17,544 nt of DNA from Treponema sp. (lineage in GTDB: Bacteria; Spirochaetota; Spirochaetia; Treponematales; Breznakiellaceae). Below the pieces are notes generated by a model that worked only from the letters and a program-made list of their open reading frames with translations, was not told the DNA's origin and ran no database searches. Shown here one piece after another: positions 6,171 through 14,093 of the stretch. The stretch is from NCBI GenBank assembly GCA_031284105.1, contig JAITAN010000154.1, positions 1 through 17,544 on the forward strand, read 5' to 3'. Positions within the stretch are counted from its first letter, which is position 1. Every line of letters starts with the position of its first letter. Made by a program: the position numbers and the translations under genes.

Positions 6171-6188
6171 GAGGGGGCGGCGCCCCTC
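6171..6188. terminator. GC hairpin after hisAIE
   Basis: GAGGGG (6171-6176) pairs with CCCCTC (6183-6188) across gcggcg, one base after the hisAIE stop. There is no T-run on the plus side (gttctgatg follows), so it may work as a weak or factor-assisted end of the his transcript. Confidence 0.4.
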
Positions 6189-6330
6189 GTTCTGATGAGA
6201 TAACGGCGCTGCCCAATAGCGGACGAGATACGCCGGTTTTACGCCTGTACGCGGTTGTTGACATCGCTTCCGGCGGCCTCGTCCCCGTTCCCGCCGGCCG
6301 AAGCCAAACGCGGCATCGAAAGGGGGTGGA

Positions 6331-7460
6331 GCTTTTTTGTAATACTCGAATGTCAGGGAAAACTTGACGGCGATGCCGTCGCCATCAAGATCATCGCCGG
6401 AGCCGTCTATTCTGACATCAAGGTACTTGATGAGACTATCAAAGCCGACATATTGCATACCTGAAAACCGGTTGTGGGTTTTGCTATTGTGCGGGTCCGT
6501 GCCCTTGACCCATGCGGTGGCTGGCCCGGCAAAACCGGTTACTACAACGTCCGTTCCAAAATCTTCAACTTGAGAATAGTAGAGTGCGAGTTGTGACCAA
6601 TTACCGCCTACTTCATGTATCCTATATTCAATACTCACAACCACGCTATGCTCGTCGCGCCGGGTTAAATTAACAGACAGCGACCAGTCTGTATCTACGT
6701 TCTTGCTGTCATCTATTTCCGCATCGCCCTTCTCTACCCTTGGGGTAACACCCCATGTGAGGCTTTTACGTCCATGGCGATCGCCTTGCCGGCTAAATAC
6801 GCTTCAATCCCTGCCTTCACTTTCGCGTTTCTTTCGGGATTGTCAAAGACAAGTTCGTATAGGTATACAAGGCTCTTGAGGTAGTAATCCACCCATACCG
6901 GATGCTCGTTAATGGCGGCAATCCATGCGTTGTAGTCCTGGTCGGTATGCACGTTTTGGGCGTATTCGGACAAACCGCCCGCCGCTTTGTTGGAAATAAC
7001 GTTGAAAATAACAACATCGTCTCACTGATTATCACGATTTTGAGCGTTCCGCATGATATTAAGATAATCTATTCCAACAAGTCAGGTGATTGTTGCCAAT
7101 TCGCCGGTGTAAAGCAAACCGGCTTCAAATACAACGCTATTTTTAGGATAAGTATCTTTATGAAGCGGATCGGGGAACGTATGGATACTATAAATAGGTA
7201 TAGAAATATTGGCATTTACGCTTATTTTTGATGACATATACGCTTCAGACAATCCATCCATTTCCCAGTCAATTTCTCCATCAGTATTTTGGAGAAAGTA
7301 CGAGCCGAAATATTCCGGTATGTAAAAATGATTTATCCTGTACATTCAATGTAGAAAGCCATTTATTGGTCTCCTCTTGTATATAGAACGCACGGTCAAG
7401 ATAAAGCGCCGGAATCCTCAAAAGGTATCGCCATCCTCCTGGGAGAAAACTGGGGAAATG
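6331..7460 (-). pseudogene. Decayed MACPF (perforin-like) protein gene
   Basis: The minus strand carries one protein split over two frames. Roughly 7460-7350 reads LYLDRAFYIQEETNKWLSTL. The second frame (7345-6750) reads INHFYIPEYFGSYFLQNTDG and AYMSSKISVNANISI, is cut by TGA at 7082-7084 and 7022-7024, and continues VVIFNVISNKAAGGLSEYAQ and YNAWIAAINEHPVWVDYYLK up to AGIEAYLAGKA. A shift between about 6750 and 6800 returns to the first frame: SLTWGVTPRVEKGDAEI, DTDWSLSVNLTRRDEHS and FSLTFEYYKK. The pattern GG...Y..W...I...PVW.DY.L...........IEAYL resembles the end of MACPF domains, and the tail would be an extra beta domain. At least two frameshifts and two nonsense codons make it a pseudogene. 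The final frame even runs into the antisense of hisAIE. Pseudogene status is firm; the MACPF assignment is moderate. Confidence 0.6.
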
Positions 7461-7685
7461 CGCGATAGCGGAACGAATAAAACAACGCAACTATCCCTTG
7501 ACGCATAACTGCTCATAACCCTCCTTCACTCGGCATACGCGCGTACCGGCGGCCGCGCCGTATTCAGCCGGATATAGGTCAATGCCCGGACCGCCGAACC
7601 CTGTAAAGGGGGCATACACCGGAGGATACTTGCGTAAAACAATTAATACTCTTTTTATTATATTACCCTCTTTATTTGTCCTTTC

Positions 7686-8186
7686 CTATATTACTTTCTC
7701 AAAAATATAAAACAGCCCTTTCCTCCAATCTGCTTCTCCTACCTTTTTATATCCTAACTTTTTGTACATCTTTAATGAATATGGATTTTTTGAATATGCA
7801 TCCAGCCGTATTGATTTTATCCCTTTTTTCTTCATGTTATCTTCTATCATTTCCACCGTTTTTGTTCCTATGCCGTTATTTTGATATTTTACCTTTACGC
7901 AAATTCGGTGTAGAATTATAAATTTATCATTCTTATATTCCCATTGCGCTTCTAAATATTCTTTATCAAATTCTTTATTTAAGACAAAAACAGATACAGA
8001 TACAATTTTATTATTTATTATTCCTGCATACATTTGTTCTTTTATTATATCCTCCCGTATTATATCTTTGCATGGATACAATTCATCCCATTGTAATATA
8101 TTATTGACAATCATATTTTCGACAACATCTTTATATATTTCCGCAATTTCTTCAAGGTCAGTTAAATATATTCTCTTGGTTTCCAT
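7686..8186 (-). CDS. GNAT-family N-acetyltransferase
   Basis: The product has 166 residues, a normal length for a single GNAT domain that transfers acetyl from acetyl-CoA to an amine. The acetyl-CoA pyrophosphate-binding loop is seen in VKYQNNGIGTKTVEMIE (Q-x-x-G-I-G, about residues 99-115). It is preceded by the strand FIILHRICVKVKY and followed by the typical C-terminal DAYSKNPYSLKMYKKLGYKK, where N and Y residues close the fold. The substrate is unknown. The ATG at 8186-8184 is preceded on the minus strand by AGGAGG (8205-8200). Codon use is strongly AT-rich, unlike hisAIE or thrC on either side, suggesting recent acquisition. A TTGACA lies upstream (8227-8222), but its spacing to TATAAA is too short for a confident promoter. 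Confidence 0.85.
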   Translation of the reverse strand: METKRIYLTDLEEIAEIYKDVVENMIVNNILQWDELYPCKDIIREDIIKEQMYAGIINNKIVSVSVFVLNKEFDKEYLEAQWEYKNDKFIILHRICVKVKYQNNGIGTKTVEMIEDNMKKKGIKSIRLDAYSKNPYSLKMYKKLGYKKVGEADWRKGLFYIFEKVI

Positions 8187-8379
8187 ATGTTATTTTATCC
8201 CTCCTTTATAAGGACTATTTTTGTCAATATTCCAACTCATTTTAGGCGCAATGGCGCGCGATTTGCACATAACTTCCTTATAGAACCGCCTTCGTAAATA
8301 ATGCGGCGCTTACAAGATGCCTTTCTTGGAGGTTCGTTTACACAAAACTACCGGCAGGCTCGTGTTTTGCGCCGCCGCG

Positions 8380-8862
8380 TTACCGTCCGCAGCATTGCTT
8401 GTACTTTTTTCCGCTGCCGCATGGGCATGGATCATTTCTGCCAACCTTCGGCATGGAGCGTACCATGGTTTCCGGCACGATGGTTCCTTCATCGTAGAGC
8501 CATATACCGTCCCGCTTTTTGAAAGAAGCTTTCTCGTGGTGCCGGTTGCGCAGTCCGTTCTGTTCATAACGGGCTTCAAACTCTACCGTACCTTCCGCGT
8601 CATTGACGCCGCCTTTGTCTGCGGCAAGAACCGTCAAGCCAAGCCACGTTGATTTTTCACTCCAATCCTTCGTCTGCTTGAAATCAATGTCTTGTTCGCC
8701 TTTTTTGACGCACGTATTGATTATGTAGTCAATCGCATGAACCGCGTATGCCGAATACCTGCTCCGCATGAGCGACTCGGCGGTAGGCGGGTTCCGCGCT
8801 CCTGTGATGTACGGCTCGCAACACGCCGCATAGTCTTTACCCGATCCGCAGGGACAAATCAT
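8380..8862 (-). CDS. YchJ-type protein with two SEC-C motifs
   Basis: The ATG at 8862-8860 is chosen because AGGAGG (8873-8868 on the minus strand) stands five bases before it. A longer frame from 8895 has no such site. The product has 160 residues, close to E. coli YchJ (about 152). It has SEC-C zinc-binding motifs at both ends: CPCGSGKDYAACC (residues 3-15) and DPCPCGSGKKYKQCC just before the C-terminus. The core between them (PTAESLMRSRYSAYAVHAID, then WLGLTVL and VEFEARY) matches the NTF2-like fold of the YchJ family. Cytoplasmic function is not established. SEC-C motifs bind zinc and, in SecA, contact SecB or ribosomes. It lies downstream of thrC on the same strand with a 55-bp gap and could be read from the acn-thrC transcript. 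Confidence 0.85.
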   Translation of the reverse strand: MICPCGSGKDYAACCEPYITGARNPPTAESLMRSRYSAYAVHAIDYIINTCVKKGEQDIDFKQTKDWSEKSTWLGLTVLAADKGGVNDAEGTVEFEARYEQNGLRNRHHEKASFKKRDGIWLYDEGTIVPETMVRSMPKVGRNDPCPCGSGKKYKQCCGR

Positions 8863-8917
8863 ATATTCCTCCTGTAATAATTTACGGAACTCCATAAAAA
8901 TCTTGTGCAGCCTCTAT

Positions 8918-10228
8918 TTAGAGACTATCAAGTAACGCCGAAACATCGGCGGGAATAGTTTTTGCTATAACTTCACGCTCCATCACCTTTTGTAGGGCGG
9001 GCGGAACCGGTACCGCTCCGATCAAAGGTTCCACAATTTCCGCAAATTTCGCGGGATGAGCGGTTGAAAGCACCCCTATCGGGGCGCCTAGCGGCGCGCT
9101 GTCATTCGGCTTGTTTTTGCCTTCCGATTGCAGTGCGTCTACCGCGGCCCAGCCCACGGCCGTATGCGGGTCGAGCATATAGCCGTAGCGGTCATAAACG
9201 CTTTTGATGGTCCCACGGGTCGTTTCATCGGAAATAAAGGCGCCGGTGAGCATCTCCAACAACCGTTTCAACGGCCAATGCGCGTTCATACGCTCAAAAT
9301 TACTCGGCGCTCCTACGTCCATGGCATTGGAAATGGTCGGTCGGGACTTATGCGGTGTGTATACGCCGCTTTCAAGGTAGTCCGGCATGGTCCTGTTGAT
9401 GTTGGTTGCGGCAATAAAGCGCCTTATGGGCGCGCCCATCTCAAGCGCGTACATACCGGCCGTGAGATTGCCGAAATTGCCCGATGGTACGCAGAAGGTT
9501 ACCGGCATTCCGGTTTCCGCCATTGCCCGGGCCGCGCCCGCCGCATAATACACCGCCTGCGGGACAAGCCGCGCTATATTGATAGAGTTTGCGGAAGACA
9601 GAATCATGCGCTTTCTCAAACCTTCATCAGCAAACGCCGTCTTGACAAGGCGCTGACAATCATCGAACGTCCCTTCAACCGCAAACGCCGAAATATTCTT
9701 GCCAAGCCCCGCAATCTGCCGCTCCTGTAGGGGCGACACCCGTCCCTTGGGATAGAGAACCGTTACGAAAATACCCTCAACGTCAAAGAAACCGTCCGCA
9801 ACCGCGCCGCCCGTATCTCCCGATGTGGCGGCCAGTATATGCAAGGGCTTATCCTCGCCGCGGCGGAAGTAGGAGAATGCCCGCGCCATGAAACGCGCCC
9901 CGAAGTCCTTGAACGCGGCTGTCGGTCCGTGAAAGAGTTCCAATACATACCGGTCCTTAACCCGCACAAGCGGCGCATTGAAGTTGAATGCATCCTGAAG
10001 TATGTCTCCCAACACCGCATCGGGAATCTCGCCTCGGACAAACGGTTGTATGGTCTCAAATGCAATATCCTGAAAGCTCATAACCGGTAAAGAAGATCGC
10101 GCCGCGGCCGAGTATTCGGGGATCGCGTCCGGTACAAAAAGCCCGCCGTCAGGCGCAAGTCCGGCCAACGCGGCGCGCGTGAACGTAACCGCTTCTTTGT
10201 CTTTGTTTCTGGTACTATAATAACGCAT
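8918..10228 (-). CDS. thrC: Threonine synthase
   Basis: The product is a cytoplasmic PLP enzyme that converts O-phosphohomoserine to threonine. From the ATG at 10228-10226 it has 436 residues, within the usual range for the bacterial class I-like form. It begins MRYYSTRNK, as family members do, and has the PLP lysine in HGPTAAFKDFGARF (Lys107), the glycine-rich cofactor loop ATSGDTGGAV, and VPSGNFGNLTAGMYA and NINRTMPDYLESG farther on. An upstream in-frame ATG at 10249 lies inside the aconitase gene and is less likely. The chosen start is one base after the aconitase TAA (10232-10230), with GGAG upstream, so translation of the two genes is probably coupled. Linkage of a TCA-type hydratase to threonine synthesis is unusual but may reflect only transcript sharing. 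Confidence 0.93.
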   Translation of the reverse strand: MRYYSTRNKDKEAVTFTRAALAGLAPDGGLFVPDAIPEYSAAARSSLPVMSFQDIAFETIQPFVRGEIPDAVLGDILQDAFNFNAPLVRVKDRYVLELFHGPTAAFKDFGARFMARAFSYFRRGEDKPLHILAATSGDTGGAVADGFFDVEGIFVTVLYPKGRVSPLQERQIAGLGKNISAFAVEGTFDDCQRLVKTAFADEGLRKRMILSSANSINIARLVPQAVYYAAGAARAMAETGMPVTFCVPSGNFGNLTAGMYALEMGAPIRRFIAATNINRTMPDYLESGVYTPHKSRPTISNAMDVGAPSNFERMNAHWPLKRLLEMLTGAFISDETTRGTIKSVYDRYGYMLDPHTAVGWAAVDALQSEGKNKPNDSAPLGAPIGVLSTAHPAKFAEIVEPLIGAVPVPPALQKVMEREVIAKTIPADVSALLDSL

Positions 10229-10229
10229 A

Positions 10230-12581
10230 TTATTCTTTTTTCTCCGCATATACCCTTTTGTTGTAATTCATCAAACATCCGTCTTTGATGAGTTCCTTTT
10301 CAAGCGCGGTTAGTTCGGGCAGGGCAAGCTCACATATCCGCATATCGTTCTCATCAATGACAAACGCCGCCAAAGACGCGCCGGATTGGGGCATCGCGGA
10401 AACCGCGTCCGCAACGGCGGGTATAAACACGTAGTCTCCGTTCTTGAACGGCGGCTCTCCATTGACGATGAAAGGCAGAATACCCCAGTTGATGAGGTTG
10501 CTCCGGTACCGCTTGGTTGCGTATTCATTGGCAAAGTTGGCGCAGCCCCCGAGCACCCGCTGGCAGCTTGCCGCTTGTTCGCGTGCGCTGCCGTCTCCGG
10601 GCTTTCGGGCAAAGATTGCCGAGCCGAATTGTACGGCGGCCGGCTCTATACCGCGGATTTGCATAATGCGCCGCAATACGGGCCTGAAGCCCGGGAAGTG
10701 TTTTTCCCCTAGCTCTATAAGGTCTGCGCCGGAAGCCGTCTGAAAATAGGGCGCGAAGTTACGCACGGCTTTCGCGTTACCCACATAAGACGGGTCCTTG
10801 CGGGAAAGGGTGAATTCGGCTAAGCCTACGGGATTGGAACGGAAGGACGATGTTTCACCGGAAGGTATCAGCTCATCGGTAGTCGTTATTTCATCGGTGA
10901 TAAAACTCACGATTTTGAGCAAAAGGTGCGCGCCGAGCCGCGGTATGGGGGGCCAGTCCGCGATATTGGGACCGTACCGCAGCGCTGCATCCGGTCTCGC
11001 CTTGCCTACCCCATCGTACACCCGCGCCTTATAGGGCGCCTCATTGTAGCGGTAAACGCCCCGCGTGGTCCGCGGGACATCCATGCCTTCCGCGGACATC
11101 AGGAAGCCGTCATTGCCTATGGTCGCGGCTATGCTCCGGCTATCCATGAGCGCCACAACGGACAGTTGTCCGCTCATGGGCTTTGAGCCTTCACGATTTG
11201 GGAAATTGCGCGTAGTATGGCGGATAGAAAAACCGTTATGCGCGGGCACATCGCCCGCGCCGAAACAGGGACCGCAGAACGCGGTTTTGATAACCGCGCC
11301 GTTTTCGATGAGTTTTCCTAATGTTCCGTTTCCGGCAAGCTCAAGCATCACCGGCTGGCTTCCCGGATATACCGAAAACGGCGTTTGATTGAAACCGCTC
11401 TTCCCGCCGCCGCGGTTTTCACACCGCATTGTTTCCAATAAAGCGGATGCGGCCGTAATATTGTCAAACGTTCCGCCCGCGCACCCCGCAATGATACCCT
11501 GATCAACCCTGAAACGCCCCTTTTCATCGAGCTTTTCCAGCAAATGCAGTTTGACGCTTTTGTTTTCGATGATCGCTTCTGCTTCTTTCTCAATGGTATG
11601 GAGCATATCTGCGGCATTGCTAAGAAAATAATCAATTTCAAACACATTGCTGGGATGGAACGGCAGGGCGATCATAGGTTTTATGGAGGAAAGGTCTACT
11701 TCAATAAGCCCGTCATAATAGGCGTTGTCGCGGGGAGTCAACGCCTGATACTCATGCGCGCGTCCGTGTATGGAGAGGAAGTTCTTCACTTCATCGTCCG
11801 TTTCCCAGATCGAGGAAAGACAGGCCGTTTCGGTCGTCATAACGTCAATACCCGCCCTGAAATCAACCGTCAGATTCTTGACGCCTTCACCCACGAATTC
11901 CATCACCTTGTTTTTCACGAAGCCGGTCTTGAACACCGCGCGGATAACGGCAAGCGCGACGTCATGCGGACCAATGCCGGCGCGGGGCGCGCCGGTTAGA
12001 TGAACCGCTATTACTTCAGGCGGAGCTATGTCGTACGTCTGCCCAAGTATCTGTTTGACCAGCTCCCCGCCGCCTTCGCCTATGCCCATGGCGCCCAGCG
12101 CGCCGTAACGGGTATGGCTGTCGCTGCCGAGTATCATCTTGCCGCAGCCCGCCATAGTTTCCCGTATATAGGAATGAATGACGGCAAGGTGGGGCGGCAC
12201 ATAGATGCCGCCGTATTTAACGGCCGCGGACAAGCCGAACAGGTGATCGTCCTCGTTGACGGTGCCGCCTACCGCGCATAGGGAATTGTGGCAGTTGGTC
12301 AAGACGTACGGCACCGGAAATTTCTCAAGACCGCTTACTTTGGCGGTCTGTACAATATTGACAAAGGTAATATCGTGGGACGCGAGCGCGTCAAACCGCA
12401 GTCTGAACATATCGGGCAACGCGGACGCCGCGCCGAGCCGCGGCGCGCAGTGCCGCAAGAGAATAGTATAGGCAATAGTTCCTTTCCGTCCGGCCGCGGG
12501 CGATTCGCCGGAGAGCGGCTCTTTAGCGTCTTCAAACGCGCGGTTTTTATAACGCACCCCATGTTTAATAAGTTTTATCAA
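10230..12581 (-). CDS. Aconitase-family hydratase
   Basis: The start is taken as TTG at 12581-12579, because AAGGAGG (12593-12587 on the minus strand) sits five bases upstream. A longer GTG start (12617) would place that site inside the gene. The 783-residue product carries the [4Fe-4S] cysteines of the aconitase superfamily: Cys367 (IIAGCAGGTFDN) and Cys436/Cys439 (AFCGPCFGAG). It also has GSDSHTRYGALG (about 152-163), RNFPNREGSK (458-467) and, in the swivel domain, GDGSAREQAASCQRVLGG and YRSNLINWGILPF. The divergent motifs match the bacterial 'hydratase' branch rather than classical AcnA or AcnB, so citrate-isocitrate isomerisation is likely but not proven. It is first in an operon with thrC and has a strong promoter at 12666-12694. 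Confidence 0.85.
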   Translation of the reverse strand: MIKLIKHGVRYKNRAFEDAKEPLSGESPAAGRKGTIAYTILLRHCAPRLGAASALPDMFRLRFDALASHDITFVNIVQTAKVSGLEKFPVPYVLTNCHNSLCAVGGTVNEDDHLFGLSAAVKYGGIYVPPHLAVIHSYIRETMAGCGKMILGSDSHTRYGALGAMGIGEGGGELVKQILGQTYDIAPPEVIAVHLTGAPRAGIGPHDVALAVIRAVFKTGFVKNKVMEFVGEGVKNLTVDFRAGIDVMTTETACLSSIWETDDEVKNFLSIHGRAHEYQALTPRDNAYYDGLIEVDLSSIKPMIALPFHPSNVFEIDYFLSNAADMLHTIEKEAEAIIENKSVKLHLLEKLDEKGRFRVDQGIIAGCAGGTFDNITAASALLETMRCENRGGGKSGFNQTPFSVYPGSQPVMLELAGNGTLGKLIENGAVIKTAFCGPCFGAGDVPAHNGFSIRHTTRNFPNREGSKPMSGQLSVVALMDSRSIAATIGNDGFLMSAEGMDVPRTTRGVYRYNEAPYKARVYDGVGKARPDAALRYGPNIADWPPIPRLGAHLLLKIVSFITDEITTTDELIPSGETSSFRSNPVGLAEFTLSRKDPSYVGNAKAVRNFAPYFQTASGADLIELGEKHFPGFRPVLRRIMQIRGIEPAAVQFGSAIFARKPGDGSAREQAASCQRVLGGCANFANEYATKRYRSNLINWGILPFIVNGEPPFKNGDYVFIPAVADAVSAMPQSGASLAAFVIDENDMRICELALPELTALEKELIKDGCLMNYNKRVYAEKKE

Positions 12582-12665
12582 AGGGTCCTCCTTCGTTCTT
12601 TCTTTCTTTCGATCCACGCGCCCGTGAAGGCGCGGCGCATATTTTGTTTATCACCCGCGCGATTG

Positions 12666-12694
12666 ATTATAGTACAGGCAAAATATCTTATCAA
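12666..12694 (-). promoter_or_regulatory. Promoter of the hydratase-thrC operon
   Basis: Read on the minus strand, TTGATA (12694-12689) is followed by a 17-bp spacer and a perfect TATAAT (12671-12666). Transcription would start near 12659, leaving a leader of about 78 bases before the TTG start at 12581. Confidence 0.7.
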
Positions 12695-12985
12695 GCCATC
12701 CCGTATGCGAAAAGCGTTGCGGCCCAACAGACCGGAGGGATACGGGGGTCAATCATTACATTGGGAGATACAATGAACGGAGCGGAGACCCGCGCGGGCC
12801 GAAGCCGTTTCCGCTTCAGCCCCGAAGCGCGCATAGTCCCGTTATGCGGCGTACTTTTTTACGCGGTTTCTTTTTCTATGGTTCAATCAGCGCGCCCGCA
12901 CACATGCACCCGAAGGCGGCGCGCGCGCGAATGTCCGGCTATATGAACCCGTACATCCCGCACGGACGCATTCTTGTTTCTGACG
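12695..12985. other. Gap where an RND pump gene might be expected
   Basis: This stretch between the adaptor stop and the hydratase promoter carries no convincing gene. On the plus strand, ATG 12773 to TGA 12946 encodes 57 residues with GGGAG upstream and a hydrophobic run (IVPLCGVLFYAVSFSMV), but the composition is arginine-rich and it is probably chance. On the minus strand, nothing resembles the start of an inner-membrane pump. GCTTC/GAAGC pairings exist without a T-run, so no clear terminator is seen. Confidence 0.4.
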
Positions 12986-14077
12986 CTACTCAACTATCCG
13001 TACCGGATCGCCTTCTGATAAAAAGGTCTGCCCTGCAACCACCACCTTTTCCTCCAATTCAACCCCTTCGGCTATCTCAACCATACTTTCGCTCTCAAGC
13101 CCAAGCGCGACCTCCCTTCGGCGCGCCCTGCCTTGATCGTCAACCGTAAATACGATGTAGGAGCCATACGTGTTGATAAGCGCATCGCGGGGAATGACGT
13201 TCACGCCGGTTCTGCTTTGGGTAACGAGGGTTACCTGAGCGAACATACCGGCTTTAATGCGGACGTCGCCGCGGTTAAACTTCAGCCGTATCCGCATGGT
13301 GCGGCTCGAGGGATCGAGCACCGGACTTACCTCATCCACCGTTGCGGTAAAGGTTTCGTCCGGAAAGGCTTCCAGAGAAACGGAGGCGGTCAAGCCTTTT
13401 TGTACCGATCCTACGTATCGTTCCGGCACAAACGTTTCCACCAGTAAGTTGGAAAGATCGCCTACCGTGTAGATCGCGGTAGCCGTAGATACCGTATTGC
13501 CCGCGGCAACCGGCGATGACATGACGGTACCGCTTATGGTCGACACGATGGGGCTTTGTGAAAAAACTTCGCCCGGGCGGGACGGATCAACCAGCGCGAC
13601 TACCTGTCCCCGCGTAACCGTATCCCCGACCTTGAGCCGCAATTCCGACAGCTTGCCCGCGACCGTCGGGTAAATGGAAACGTCTCTGCCCGTGAGCACG
13701 TCTCCGTTTATCAGAATACTATTTTCGATGGCGCCCTTTTCAACAACCGTAACCCGTACCGAAGCCGCGTTTCTTGCGCTTGCGGGCGCGCTTTGCCGCG
13801 CGGCCCCGCCCTGCGCGGTTCCGCTTGCCGTGCCGCTTGGAGCTCCGGCAGGCGGTCCGCCCTGCGCGGTTCCGCTCGCGGTTCCGCTTGGAGATCCGGC
13901 GGACGGTCCGGCTTGCGTCTGAGCGCCCTGGGACGAGGCTTGCGGCTGTCCCGCGCTCGCGTTTTGAGGCCGGTTCTTTTGTATATACGAAAATACGATA
14001 CACAACATGAAAATCAAAATAAGCGCAAGAATGGCGATAGTTACCACCCCTCGCGTATAACGTCTTGATGTACCCAT
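12986..14077 (-). CDS. Membrane-fusion (HlyD/RND adaptor) protein
   Basis: The product is a 363-residue periplasmic adaptor anchored by one N-terminal membrane helix (about residues 10-31, VVTIAILALILIFMLCIVF). A low-complexity Gly/Ala/Ser/Pro/Gln linker (about 36-103) contains two 17-residue repeats. The barrel-sandwich/lipoyl part starts with VRVTVVEKGAIENSI and DVSIYPTVAGKLSELRLKVG. It is followed by GQVVALVDPS, the second lipoyl half (IVSTISGTVMSSPVAAGNTV), the beta-barrel (LLVETFVPERYVG) and the membrane-proximal GVNVIPRDALI, ending VVVAGQTFLSEGDPVRIVE. No coiled-coil hairpin of length is evident, as in short-hairpin adaptors. The TolC-like gene lies 16 bp upstream on the same strand, forming an operon. 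The expected pump gene does not follow, so the inner-membrane partner is elsewhere or lost. Confidence 0.85.
   Translation of the reverse strand: MGTSRRYTRGVVTIAILALILIFMLCIVFSYIQKNRPQNASAGQPQASSQGAQTQAGPSAGSPSGTASGTAQGGPPAGAPSGTASGTAQGGAARQSAPASARNAASVRVTVVEKGAIENSILINGDVLTGRDVSIYPTVAGKLSELRLKVGDTVTRGQVVALVDPSRPGEVFSQSPIVSTISGTVMSSPVAAGNTVSTATAIYTVGDLSNLLVETFVPERYVGSVQKGLTASVSLEAFPDETFTATVDEVSPVLDPSSRTMRIRLKFNRGDVRIKAGMFAQVTLVTQSRTGVNVIPRDALINTYGSYIVFTVDDQGRARRREVALGLESESMVEIAEGVELEEKVVVAGQTFLSEGDPVRIVE
13806..13907 (-). repeat. 51-bp tandem repeat, two copies, in adaptor linker
   Basis: Two 51-bp units (13806-13856 and 13857-13907) differ at only a few positions. They encode two copies of a 17-residue PSGTASGTAQGG-containing linker segment. 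Multiples of three keep the frame, so linker length could vary between strains. Confidence 0.7.
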
Positions 14078-14093
14078 CCTATACCCCCGTTTC

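Noticed and set aside
1059..7084. A recoded genetic code (UGA or UAG as sense) explaining the in-frame stops
   Set aside because: Intact genes in the window end normally with TAA, TAG or TGA, and the broken genes also carry frameshifts. Decay is simpler.
8863..8895. Longer start for the YchJ-type protein
   Set aside because: The extension lacks a ribosome-binding site, while AGGAGG sits five bases before the ATG at 8862.
12582..12617. Upstream GTG start for the hydratase
   Set aside because: The strong AAGGAGG would lie inside the coding part, and the extra residues are a lysine/glutamate-rich run without family similarity.
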